A DNA stretch of 31,012 nucleotides from an uncultured Oscillospiraceae bacterium. GTDB lineage: Bacteria; Bacillota; Clostridia; Oscillospirales; Oscillospiraceae. The stretch's first letter is position 1; each line of letters opens with the position of its first letter. Under the pieces are notes generated by a model that saw only the letters and a list, made by a program, of their open reading frames with translations, did not search any database and had not been told where the DNA came from. Location of the stretch: assembly GCA_910587205.1 (NCBI GenBank), contig CAJULZ010000014.1, positions 1 to 31,012 of the forward strand, written 5' to 3'. The position numbers and the translations under genes were made by a program. This document shows, piece after piece, positions 22,333 to 29,426 of the stretch.

Positions 22333-22347
22333 GAAAGAGATTTTCCC

Positions 22348-22375
22348 TTGCGTTTAAAAAGGAATGTGATATAAT
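22348..22375 (+). promoter_or_regulatory. SigA promoter of the rnf operon
   Basis: TTGCGT (22348-22353), 16-bp spacer, TATAAT (22370-22375). A 130-nt untranslated leader follows before rnfC. Confidence 0.75.
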
Positions 22376-22391
22376 ATACTCTACCTGAGTA

Positions 22392-22474
22392 GGCGTACCC
22401 CCGTTTCCGGCAGGTTCAGCCGCTGAAACGGGGTACGCCGTCTGTCTGCCCCGCGCCGCCGCGCGGCGAGGGGC
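22392..22474 (+). promoter_or_regulatory. Two-hairpin 5' leader of the rnf operon
   Basis: Hairpin 1: a 15-bp stem with one bulged C, GGCGTACCCCCGTTTC (22392-22407) with GAAACGGGGTACGCC (22425-22439), 17-nt loop. Hairpin 2: GCCCC/GGGGC enclosing GCCGC/GCGGC (22448-22474). No T-run follows either, so these are not terminators. A role in mRNA stability or control is inferred. Confidence 0.55.
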
Positions 22475-22517
22475 GGGCTGCTACGGTAGGAGAAACTACG
22501 ATTGAGGAGGAAATTCT

Positions 22518-23882
22518 GTGTTTAAGGGCAAATTGCATGGCATCCATGCGCCCCACAGGAAAAACACTGTGGAGTGCGCACCGACGCGTATGCCGGTGCC
22601 CGCGACGATCACCGTCCCCATGTCCATGAACATCGGCGCGCCGGCCAAGCCGGTGGTCAAGGTCAACGACACGGTAAAGGTAGGGCAGCTGATCGCCGAA
22701 GCGGGAGGGTTTATGTCCGCGCCGATCTATTCCGGTGTGTCCGGCAAGGTGAAGCGGCTGGATGAGATCGTCAGCTCCAATGGCCGGTTCGACACCGTCA
22801 TCGTCATTGAGAGCGACGGCGAGCAGGCTGTGTGGGAGGGCATCAAGCCCCCTGTGGTCACCGACAAGGACAGCTTTGTGGAGGCGGTGCGCCAGTGCGG
22901 CTGCGTGGGCCTGGGCGGCGCGGGCTTCCCCACGTCCGTCAAGCTGAACGTGGACCCCGACCGGGTGCACGCCATCATCATCAACGGCGCGGAGTGCGAG
23001 CCGTATATCACCTCCGACACGCGCACCATGATCGACAACGCGGACGACGTGATCTACGGGGCCCAGCTGCTCCAGAAGTACTACACCGCCGACCGCATCG
23101 TCATCGGCATTGAGGACAATAAGCCCCAGTGCGTGAAGGTTATGGAGGAGGCGGGCAAGGGCGTGCCCGGGTTCGAGGTGGCCTCCCTGCCCGCGCTGTA
23201 CCCCCAGGGCGGCGAAAAGGTGCTGATCTACAACACCACCGGCGAGGTCGTCCCCGAGGGCAAGCTGCCCATCGACGTGGGCGCCATCGTCATCAACTGC
23301 ACCACCCTGGCGGTCATCGCCAAGTACATCCGCACCGGAATGCCCCTGGTGGAGAAGGTCGTCACCGTGGACGGCTCCGCCATCGCCAATCCCCAGAACA
23401 TCATCGCCCCGGTGGGCACCCCCATCCAGAATATTCTGGATTTCGTGGGCTTGAAGTGCGAGCCCAAAAAGGTGCTCTACGGCGGCCCCATGATGGGCAT
23501 TTCCGTCCCCAGCCTGGATGCCCCCATCATGAAGAACACCAACGCCATCCTGGCCTTTGACGCCAAGGATGCCGAGGACCCCGTGCCCTCCGCATGCATC
23601 CGCTGCGGGCGGTGCGTGGCCCACTGCCCGTTCAACCTCATGCCCGCCGCCATCGAGAGCGCCTATAACAACAAGGAGCCCGAAACCCTCAAGGCCCTCA
23701 AGGTGAATTTGTGCATGGAGTGCGGCTGCTGCTCCTTCAGCTGCCCCGCCCGCCGGCCGCTGGTCCAGGTGAACAAGCTGGCCAAGGCCATGCTGAACAA
23801 GTACAACGCCGAGCAGAAGGAAGCCGCGGAGAAAAAGAAGGCCAAGGAAGAAGCCGCGGCGAAAGAAAAGGAGGCGGTCTAA
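22518..23882 (+). CDS. rnfC: Rnf complex subunit C (iron-sulfur, NADH/FMN-binding)
   Basis: 454 residues. The peripheral subunit that docks NAD(H) in the Rnf ion-pumping ferredoxin:NAD+ oxidoreductase. Order: an N-terminal RnfC barrel (GIHAPHRKNTVE), a central flavin/NAD-binding domain with GLGGAGFPTSVKLN and NGAECEPYITSD, a SLBB region, then two 4Fe-4S motifs, CIRCGRCVAHCP and CMECGCCSFSCP. The C-terminus ends in a Lys/Glu/Ala-rich tail. The start is GTG at 22518, fixed by GAGGAGG seven bases upstream. First gene of the operon; rnfD begins 1 bp after the stop. Confidence 0.96.
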   Translation: MFKGKLHGIHAPHRKNTVECAPTRMPVPATITVPMSMNIGAPAKPVVKVNDTVKVGQLIAEAGGFMSAPIYSGVSGKVKRLDEIVSSNGRFDTVIVIESDGEQAVWEGIKPPVVTDKDSFVEAVRQCGCVGLGGAGFPTSVKLNVDPDRVHAIIINGAECEPYITSDTRTMIDNADDVIYGAQLLQKYYTADRIVIGIEDNKPQCVKVMEEAGKGVPGFEVASLPALYPQGGEKVLIYNTTGEVVPEGKLPIDVGAIVINCTTLAVIAKYIRTGMPLVEKVVTVDGSAIANPQNIIAPVGTPIQNILDFVGLKCEPKKVLYGGPMMGISVPSLDAPIMKNTNAILAFDAKDAEDPVPSACIRCGRCVAHCPFNLMPAAIESAYNNKEPETLKALKVNLCMECGCCSFSCPARRPLVQVNKLAKAMLNKYNAEQKEAAEKKKAKEEAAAKEKEAV

Positions 23883-23883
23883 G

Positions 23884-24813
23884 ATGGAGAAAAATATGGT
23901 CGTCTCGGTCAACCCCCACATCTACGCCAGCCAGACCACCCAGACCATCATGCGGGACGTGCTCATCGCGCTGCTCCCCGCCGTGTTCGCTTCGGTGCTG
24001 TTCTTCGGCGTCAGGGCCCTGCTGGTGGAGGTTGTGTGCGTGGCGGTGGCCGTGGCGTGCGAGTGGGCGTTTGAGAAGATCACCCGCCGGACGTGCACCA
24101 TTATGGACTTCTCCGCCGCCGTCACCGGCCTGATCCTGGCCCTGAACCTGCCGGTGGACATTCCCGTCTGGCAGGCCGCGTTCGGCTCCTTCGTGGCCAT
24201 TGTGGTCATCAAGCAGTTCTTCGGCGGCATTGGCCAGAACTTCGCCAACCCCGCCATCACCGCCCGCGTTATCATGCTGGTGGCCTTTTCCGGCACCATG
24301 ACGGCCTGGGCCGTCCCCGCGTTTACCGACGCCACGTCCTCCGCCACCCCTCTGGCCATCCTGGGCGCGGGCGGCGCCGAGGGCCTGCCCTCCCTGCTGC
24401 ATATGTTCCTGGGCGCCCGGGGCGGCTCCATGGGCGAGACCAGCTGTCTGGCCCTGCTCATCGGCGGCGTCTACCTGATCTACCGCAGGGTCATCTCCTG
24501 GCACACCCCGGTGGCCTTCATCGGCACGGTGCTGGTGTGCACCGCCCTGCTGGGCCAGCAGCCCCTGTACCAGGTTATGGCGGGCGGCCTGTTCCTCGGC
24601 GCTATCTTTATGGCAACCGACTACACCACTTCTCCCCCCACCCCGGCCGGGAAGCTCATCTTCGGCGTGGGCTGTGGACTTATCACGGTGCTGATCCGCG
24701 TGTGGGGTAATTATCCTGAGGGCGTGTCCTTCTCCATCCTGCTGATGAACATCTTCAACCCCTACATCAGCGGCTGGACCAAGACCAAGCCGTTTGGAGG
24801 TGTGCAGGCATGA
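23884..24813 (+). CDS. rnfD: Rnf complex subunit D (FMN-carrying membrane subunit)
   Basis: 309 residues, about ten membrane segments. Opens with VVSVNPHIYASQTTQTIMRD, then FGGIGQNFANPAITARV. The motif DATSSATPLAIL holds the Thr that carries covalent FMN in this family. It forms the membrane core for ion transport together with RnfE and RnfA. The last four bases overlap the rnfG start (ATGA). Confidence 0.96.
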   Translation: MEKNMVVSVNPHIYASQTTQTIMRDVLIALLPAVFASVLFFGVRALLVEVVCVAVAVACEWAFEKITRRTCTIMDFSAAVTGLILALNLPVDIPVWQAAFGSFVAIVVIKQFFGGIGQNFANPAITARVIMLVAFSGTMTAWAVPAFTDATSSATPLAILGAGGAEGLPSLLHMFLGARGGSMGETSCLALLIGGVYLIYRRVISWHTPVAFIGTVLVCTALLGQQPLYQVMAGGLFLGAIFMATDYTTSPPTPAGKLIFGVGCGLITVLIRVWGNYPEGVSFSILLMNIFNPYISGWTKTKPFGGVQA

Positions 24814-25358
24814 CAAAGGCAAAGTCTAATATCATGGCCGATTTTGGGGTCCCCATCATCGTGCTCGTTCTGATCTGCGCGGTTATGAGCGGCCTGCTGG
24901 CCCTCACCAACAGCGCCACCGCCCCCATCATTGAGGAGGCGGAGCGCAAGGCCAATGAAGCCGCCCGGCTGGAGGTGCTGCCCGCCGCGGACAGCTTTGA
25001 GCAGGTGGAGATCGCGGGCGTGCCCGACTCCATCACCGGGGTCTTCCAGGCCGGCAACGGCGCGGGCTTTACCTTCTCCATCACCACGCAGGGCTACGGC
25101 GGCAAAAACACCCTGAAAATGGCCGTGGGCATCGACATGGACGGCAAGATCACCGGCGTGAAGGTGCTCAGCCACAGCGAGACCGCCGGCCTGGGTTCCA
25201 AAATCACCACCGATGAGAATTTCTGCGGCCAGTTCCCCGGGCTGGACGCCGCCGGAGCCGCCAACGCGGACACCATCTCCGGCGCGACGTTCTCCTCCAA
25301 CTACTATAAGGCCGCTCTTGCCGACGCGTTCACCGCGTTCGACATGGTAAAGGGCTGA
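24810..25358 (+). CDS. rnfG: Rnf complex subunit G (covalent flavin subunit)
   Basis: 182 residues. One N-terminal membrane helix (VPIIVLVLICAVMSGLLALT) anchors an external FMN-binding domain. The flavinylation motif SGAT in ADTISGATFSSN lies near residue 156, and HSETAGLGSKI is the typical core. It needs an ApbE-type flavin transferase, which is not in this window. Overlaps rnfD by four bases. Confidence 0.96.
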   Translation: MTKAKSNIMADFGVPIIVLVLICAVMSGLLALTNSATAPIIEEAERKANEAARLEVLPAADSFEQVEIAGVPDSITGVFQAGNGAGFTFSITTQGYGGKNTLKMAVGIDMDGKITGVKVLSHSETAGLGSKITTDENFCGQFPGLDAAGAANADTISGATFSSNYYKAALADAFTAFDMVKG

Positions 25359-25371
25359 GGAAGGGAGGCAC

Positions 25372-26070
25372 ATGGATATGAAAAACAATAAGCTGAAAAT
25401 TCTCACCAATGGTATCATCAAAGAGAACCCCATCCTGGTGCTGATTCTGGGCACCTGCCCCTTCCTGGCCGTCACCACCCAGGCGTCCAACGCCATCGGC
25501 ATGGGCGCGGCCGTCACCTTCGTGCTGCTGTGCTCCAACGTGATGATCTCCCTGCTGCGCAAGGTCATCTCCGACAAGGTGCGCATCCCCTGCTACATCG
25601 TGGTCATTGCCTCCTTCGTCACCTTGGTGCAGATGATCGTCAAGGCGTACCTGCCGGATCTTGACAAGGCGCTGGGCCTATACCTGCCGTTGATCGTGGT
25701 CAACTGCATCATCCTGGGCCGGGCCGAGATGTTCGCCAACAAAAACGGCGCGTTTGATTCCGCCCTGGACGCCATCGGCATGGGCGTGGGTTACACCCTG
25801 GCGATGCTGGCCATGGCCTCCATCCGCGAGATCTTCGGTGCGGGCACCTGGTTCGGCCTGCCCGTCCCGGTGCTGACGGATAACAACATCTCCATCATGA
25901 CCATGGCCCCCGGCGGCTTTGCAATTTTCGGCATCCTGATCGCCATCATCAACAAGGCCAGCAACGGCAAGGCCATCAAGAAAAAGGACTTCAGCTGCGA
26001 GGGCTGCCCCAGCGCCGCCGCGTGCAACGGGCAGAACTGCGCTGAGAAGAAAGGGGCTGCCGCGAAATGA
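25372..26070 (+). CDS. rnfE: Rnf complex subunit E with Cys-rich C-terminal tail
   Basis: 232 residues, six membrane helices. KENPILVLILGTCPFLAVTT carries the conserved Cys that pairs with RnfA to ligate an intramembrane iron-sulfur centre; LYLPLIVVNCIILGRAEMF carries the second. After the last helix a soluble tail follows, with CEGCPSAAACNGQNC (CX2CX5CX4C) near residues 208-222, which could bind metal or an iron-sulfur cluster. The start at 25372 is TTG/ATG-ambiguous: the ATG at 25372 follows GGAGG closely, and a second ATG comes two codons later. Overlaps rnfA by four bases. Confidence 0.95.
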   Translation: MDMKNNKLKILTNGIIKENPILVLILGTCPFLAVTTQASNAIGMGAAVTFVLLCSNVMISLLRKVISDKVRIPCYIVVIASFVTLVQMIVKAYLPDLDKALGLYLPLIVVNCIILGRAEMFANKNGAFDSALDAIGMGVGYTLAMLAMASIREIFGAGTWFGLPVPVLTDNNISIMTMAPGGFAIFGILIAIINKASNGKAIKKKDFSCEGCPSAAACNGQNCAEKKGAAAK

Positions 26071-26681
26071 AAGAATTGATTGCCATCGTCATGGCGGCCG
26101 TCCTGGTGAACAACTACGTGCTGGCCCAGTTCCTGGGCATCTGCCCCTTCCTGGGCGTGTCCAAGAAGCTGGACCAGGCCGCCGGGATGAGCGTGGCCGT
26201 CATCTTCGTGATGCTGCTGGCCACCGCCGTCACCTACCCCATCCAGTTCTTCGTGCTCAATCCCCAAGGCCTGGGCTACCTCCAGACCATCGTGTTCATT
26301 CTGGTCATCGCCGCCCTGGTGCAGCTGGTGGAGATTGTCCTCAAGAAGTACATCCCCGCCCTCCACGCCTCCCTGGGCGTGTACCTGCCCCTGATTACCA
26401 CCAACTGCGCGGTGCTGGGCGTGTGCATCAGCAACGTGGACAACTACCTGGTGGAGAAGGCCAGTTTCGGCGGCGGCTTCGTCCAGGCCATGTTCAACTC
26501 CCTGGGCTCCGGCCTGGGCTTCCTGCTGGCCATGGTGCTGTTCGCCGGGGTGCGCAGCAAGGTGGACAAGTGCAAGTGCCCCGAGTGCTTCAAGGGGATG
26601 CCCATCACCCTGATCTCCGCGGCCATCGTGTCCGTGTCCTTCATGGGTTTCGCGGGCATTGTGGAAAACCTGCTGGGTTAA
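26067..26681 (+). CDS. rnfA: Rnf complex subunit A
   Basis: 204 residues, six membrane helices, homologous to RnfE in inverted topology. LVNNYVLAQFLGICPFLGVSK and LGVYLPLITTNCAVLGVCI hold the conserved Cys pair. It forms the ion-channel core with RnfD and RnfE. Starts in the ATGA overlap with rnfE; rnfB follows after 12 bp. Confidence 0.96.
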   Translation: MKELIAIVMAAVLVNNYVLAQFLGICPFLGVSKKLDQAAGMSVAVIFVMLLATAVTYPIQFFVLNPQGLGYLQTIVFILVIAALVQLVEIVLKKYIPALHASLGVYLPLITTNCAVLGVCISNVDNYLVEKASFGGGFVQAMFNSLGSGLGFLLAMVLFAGVRSKVDKCKCPECFKGMPITLISAAIVSVSFMGFAGIVENLLG

Positions 26682-26693
26682 GGAGGGGAGCAT

Positions 26694-27515
26694 ATGAATC
26701 CGATTGTAATTGCTGTGTTGGTGGTGGGCGTCATCGGCCTTTTGTGCGCCGTGATGCTGACCATTGCCTCCAAGTTCATGGCCGTTGAGGTGGACGAGCG
26801 CATCCCCATGGTGCGCGAGTGCCTGCCCGGCGCCAACTGCGGCGCCTGCGGCTTCGCCGGGTGCGACGGGTACGCCGCCGCCCTGGTGGAGGACCCGGAT
26901 CTGTCCGTGTCTCTGTGCGTCCCCGGCGGGGCCACCGCCTCCGCCAGCATCGGCAAGGTGCTGGGCCGGGAGGCGGGCGATGTTGCCAAGCAGGTGGCTG
27001 AGGTGCGCTGCTCTGGTACCTGTGAGGCCACCTCCGTGAAGATGGACTACAAGGGGCTGGAGAGCTGCGCCGCCGCCAAGTTGCTGTTCGGCGGAACCGG
27101 TAAGTGCGTCTACGGCTGCATCGGCCTGGGCGACTGCGCCCAGGTGTGCCCCGTGTCCGCCATCCACATCAACGGCGGGCTGGCCCGGGTGGACGCGTCC
27201 GCCTGCATCGGCTGCGGATTGTGCGCCAAGACCTGCCCCAACGGGGTCATCGCCATCCGACCCGCCGACGCCCACATGGTGGTGGACTGCAACAGCCACC
27301 AGAAGGGCGCGGGCACCCGCAAGAGCTGCTCCGCGGGCTGCATCGGCTGCCGTCTGTGCGAGAAGAACTGCCACACCGGGGCCATCACCGTCAGCGACAA
27401 CCTGGCGAGCATCGACTACGCCAAGTGCGACGGCTGCGGCAAGTGCATCGAGGTGTGTAAGGCCGGGTGCCTTGTCGCGTTGAACATCACTAAGGCGGAA
27501 GTCGTCAACGGCTGA
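26694..27515 (+). CDS. rnfB: Rnf complex subunit B (multi-cluster ferredoxin-like)
   Basis: 273 residues. An N-terminal membrane helix (1-28) is followed by the Fe-S domain CLPGANCGACGFAGCDGYA. Then come further 4Fe-4S motifs: CIGLGDCAQVCP, CIGCGLCAKTCP, CIGCRLCEKNC and CDGCGKCIEVC. It accepts electrons from reduced ferredoxin and passes them into the complex. The ATG follows AGGAGGGGAGC. Last gene of the operon, with a hairpin terminator 75 bp downstream. Confidence 0.96.
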   Translation: MNPIVIAVLVVGVIGLLCAVMLTIASKFMAVEVDERIPMVRECLPGANCGACGFAGCDGYAAALVEDPDLSVSLCVPGGATASASIGKVLGREAGDVAKQVAEVRCSGTCEATSVKMDYKGLESCAAAKLLFGGTGKCVYGCIGLGDCAQVCPVSAIHINGGLARVDASACIGCGLCAKTCPNGVIAIRPADAHMVVDCNSHQKGAGTRKSCSAGCIGCRLCEKNCHTGAITVSDNLASIDYAKCDGCGKCIEVCKAGCLVALNITKAEVVNG

Positions 27516-27590
27516 CAAAGCAAAGGCATAGTGCGAGAATAGGCGAAACCAGCCCGGTCATGCGCCCAATTTGAGCATGAATTCACCAAC

Positions 27591-27631
27591 GAGGGAAGGC
27601 CGCGCCCGCGGCCCTCCCTCTGTTGTGGTTT
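27591..27631 (+). terminator. Terminator after the rnf operon
   Basis: GAGGGA-A-GGCCGCG pairs with CGCGGCC-C-TCCCTC (27591-27620, one A/C mismatch, 2-base loop), followed by TGTTGTGGTTTT. The T-rich part is weak, so some read-through into the next gene, 24 bp beyond the stem, is likely. Confidence 0.62.
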
Positions 27632-27643
27632 TGGAGGAATTTT

Positions 27644-28018
27644 GTGGAGCGGTTGAAAACCCATCGAAACGATGCTATACTGATTGCCGTGCTGCTGGCC
27701 CTGGGTGGGGCGCTGGTCTTGTTCTTGTGGTTTACCCGGCAGGACGGGGGGATTGTACGCGTCCAGGTGGACGGTGAGACGGTGAAGGAGCTGCCGCTGA
27801 GCGAGGATACCCGGCTGATGCTGGGAGAGGGGGGGCGCGCCAACACCCTGGTGATTGAGGACGGCACGGCCAAGGTCGCGGCCGCCGACTGCCCTGACCA
27901 GATCTGCGTTAACCATGGGGCCATCCGATACGACGGGGAATCCATCGTCTGCCTGCCCCACAAGCTGGTCGTCACCGTGGAGGGCGGCGCGGAGAGCGGC
28001 GTGGACGGAACAACATAG
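27644..28018 (+). CDS. NusG domain II-containing exported protein
   Basis: 124 residues. One membrane helix (about 14-34, ILIAVLLALGGALVLFLWF) followed by an extracytoplasmic beta domain with ADCPDQICVNHGAI and IVCLPHKLVVTVEG. This is the NusG_II (pfam07009) family, which is often found beside rnf genes and Gx-transporter genes in Firmicutes. The two Cys may form a disulfide or bind a cofactor. The start is GTG at 27644, six bases after GGAGG; a TTG at 27623 is rejected. Confidence 0.82.
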   Translation: MERLKTHRNDAILIAVLLALGGALVLFLWFTRQDGGIVRVQVDGETVKELPLSEDTRLMLGEGGRANTLVIEDGTAKVAAADCPDQICVNHGAIRYDGESIVCLPHKLVVTVEGGAESGVDGTT

Positions 28019-28039
28019 CGTGAGTGCGCGGAGGTCGTC

Positions 28040-28528
28040 ATGAAAGCAGAAAAAGTCGCCCAATATGGGCTGCTTACCGCCCTGGCGCTGGTGCTGTCCT
28101 GGCTGGAATCCCTGCTGCCTCCCCTGGGGGTGCCGGGGGTGAAGCTGGGGCTGCCCAACCTGGCCATCGTGTTCGCCCTGTACCGGCTGGGCTTCCGGGA
28201 CGCCTGCGTGATCTCGCTGGTGCGGGTGGTGCTGGTGACCCTGCTGTTCGGCAACGGGGCCGCGCTGGCCTACAGCATTGCCGGGGCGGCGCTGAGTCTG
28301 TCCCTCATGGGGCTGCTGAAAAAAACCGGGAAGTTCTCCTCGGTGGGCGTCAGCGTGGCCGGGGGCGTGGCCCACAACGCGGGGCAGATCTTGGTGGCCA
28401 TGGCCCTGCTGGAGACGGTGCGCTTGGCGTGGTACCTGCCGGTGCTGTGGATCTCGGGCACGGTGGCCGGGGTGCTGATCGGGATCGTATCCGGGGTGCT
28501 GGTGAAACGGGTGCCGGAGCAAAAATGA
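28040..28528 (+). CDS. Gx transporter family protein (Hpre_diP_synt_I-like)
   Basis: 162 residues, five or six hydrophobic segments. GLLTALALVLSWLESLLPP, KLGLPNLAIVFALYRLGFRDA and GVAHNAGQILVA are hallmarks of the family often labelled heptaprenyl diphosphate synthase component I, now seen as an ECF S-component-like transporter. It commonly follows a NusG_II protein. It begins 21 bp after that gene and is probably cotranscribed with it. Substrate unknown. Confidence 0.82.
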   Translation: MKAEKVAQYGLLTALALVLSWLESLLPPLGVPGVKLGLPNLAIVFALYRLGFRDACVISLVRVVLVTLLFGNGAALAYSIAGAALSLSLMGLLKKTGKFSSVGVSVAGGVAHNAGQILVAMALLETVRLAWYLPVLWISGTVAGVLIGIVSGVLVKRVPEQK

Positions 28529-28538
28529 GGTGATCGAG

Positions 28539-28733
28539 ATGGTAAAGAACCTAAAGAGAAGCACGGTGGAGCTGATCCGTGCCATCCTGTTCGCGCTGTG
28601 CGCGCTGAGCTGGCTGCCCGATTGGCCGCTGGGGCCGGTGAGTTGGCTGCGGATCGTTCTGCTCGTCATCTGCGCCGCCATCAGCGTTTTCTCTCTGGCC
28701 TGCTATTTCAAAAGCCGAAAAGCGGAGCGTTAA
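28539..28733 (+). CDS. Small two-helix membrane protein, unknown
   Basis: 64 residues. Two hydrophobic segments (about ELIRAILFALCALSWLP and SWLRIVLLVICAAISVFSLA) flanked by Lys/Arg clusters at both ends. The ATG at 28539 has GAGGTGAT upstream, and that site overlaps the stop of the preceding gene, so the two are coupled. I do not recognise a family. The clear ribosome site and codon use make it likely real. Confidence 0.65.
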   Translation: MVKNLKRSTVELIRAILFALCALSWLPDWPLGPVSWLRIVLLVICAAISVFSLACYFKSRKAER

Positions 28734-28753
28734 GAAAACAAGGAGGTTTTCCC

Positions 28754-29422
28754 ATGAATTTGAACACGACCGGGCTGTTTGACCTGAGCCACACCCTGGC
28801 GGGGGACTATCTGGCCCGCTTTGAATACCCCTGGCAGGCGCTGGACGGGATCAAAGAGCTGATCCTCACCCTGGGCCCCGCGCTGGGGGATGAGTACGAG
28901 GAGATGGGGGGCGGGGTGTGGGTCCACCAGACCGCCCAGATCGCCCACTCCGCCTTTTTGGGTGCGCCCTGCATCATCGGGCCCAACACCGAGGTGCGCC
29001 ACTGTGCCTTTATCCGGGGATCCGCCCTGGTGGGGGGCGGCTGCGTGGTGGGCAACTCGGTGGAGCTGAAAAACGTAATTTTGTTTGACAACGTCCAGGT
29101 CCCCCACTACAATTACGTGGGCGATTCTATTCTGGGCTACAAGAGCCACATGGGGGCGGGGTCCATCACCTCCAACGTGAAGTCGGACAAAACCCCTGTC
29201 ACCGTGAAAAACGGGGGGGAACCCATCGAGACGGGCCGGAAGAAATTCGGCGCGGTTTTAGGCGACTGCGTGGAGGTGGGTTGCAACAGCGTGCTCAACC
29301 CGGGCACCGTCATCGGTCCGCGCACCAATATTTACCCCCTGTCCTGCGTCCGGGGCGCGGTGCCGGGGGACAGCATCTATAAAACCGGGGGTGTGATCGT
29401 CCTCAAAACGAAGGGAGAATAA
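28754..29422 (+). CDS. Left-handed beta-helix protein like the GlmU C-terminal acetyltransferase domain
   Basis: 222 residues. After a helical N-terminus (1-50) come hexapeptide repeats in a left-handed helix (about 55-205). The stretch HYNYVGDSILG then MGAGSITSNVKSD aligns with the GlmU acetyltransferase core (H-x-x-Y-x-GD..., GAGT/SIT-N), including its catalytic His. It lacks the pyrophosphorylase domain. It lies 4 bp before a GlmM-like gene, which suggests a partner step on a sugar 1-phosphate, for example acetylation of glucosamine 1-phosphate. Homologous stand-alone proteins are often misnamed as UDP-GlcNAc pyrophosphorylase. The ATG at 28754 has AAGGAGG upstream. Confidence 0.75.
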   Translation: MNLNTTGLFDLSHTLAGDYLARFEYPWQALDGIKELILTLGPALGDEYEEMGGGVWVHQTAQIAHSAFLGAPCIIGPNTEVRHCAFIRGSALVGGGCVVGNSVELKNVILFDNVQVPHYNYVGDSILGYKSHMGAGSITSNVKSDKTPVTVKNGGEPIETGRKKFGAVLGDCVEVGCNSVLNPGTVIGPRTNIYPLSCVRGAVPGDSIYKTGGVIVLKTKGE

Positions 29423-29426
29423 CCGA

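Noticed and set aside
22416..23921. A 501-codon frame antisense to rnfC
   Set aside because: Same reason: RnfC motifs on the plus strand are unambiguous and the antisense product has low-complexity composition.
25791..27518. A 575-codon open frame antisense to rnfE, rnfA and rnfB
   Set aside because: It is a high-GC mirror of real Rnf genes, rich in His/Gly/Gln with no domain or ribosome site.
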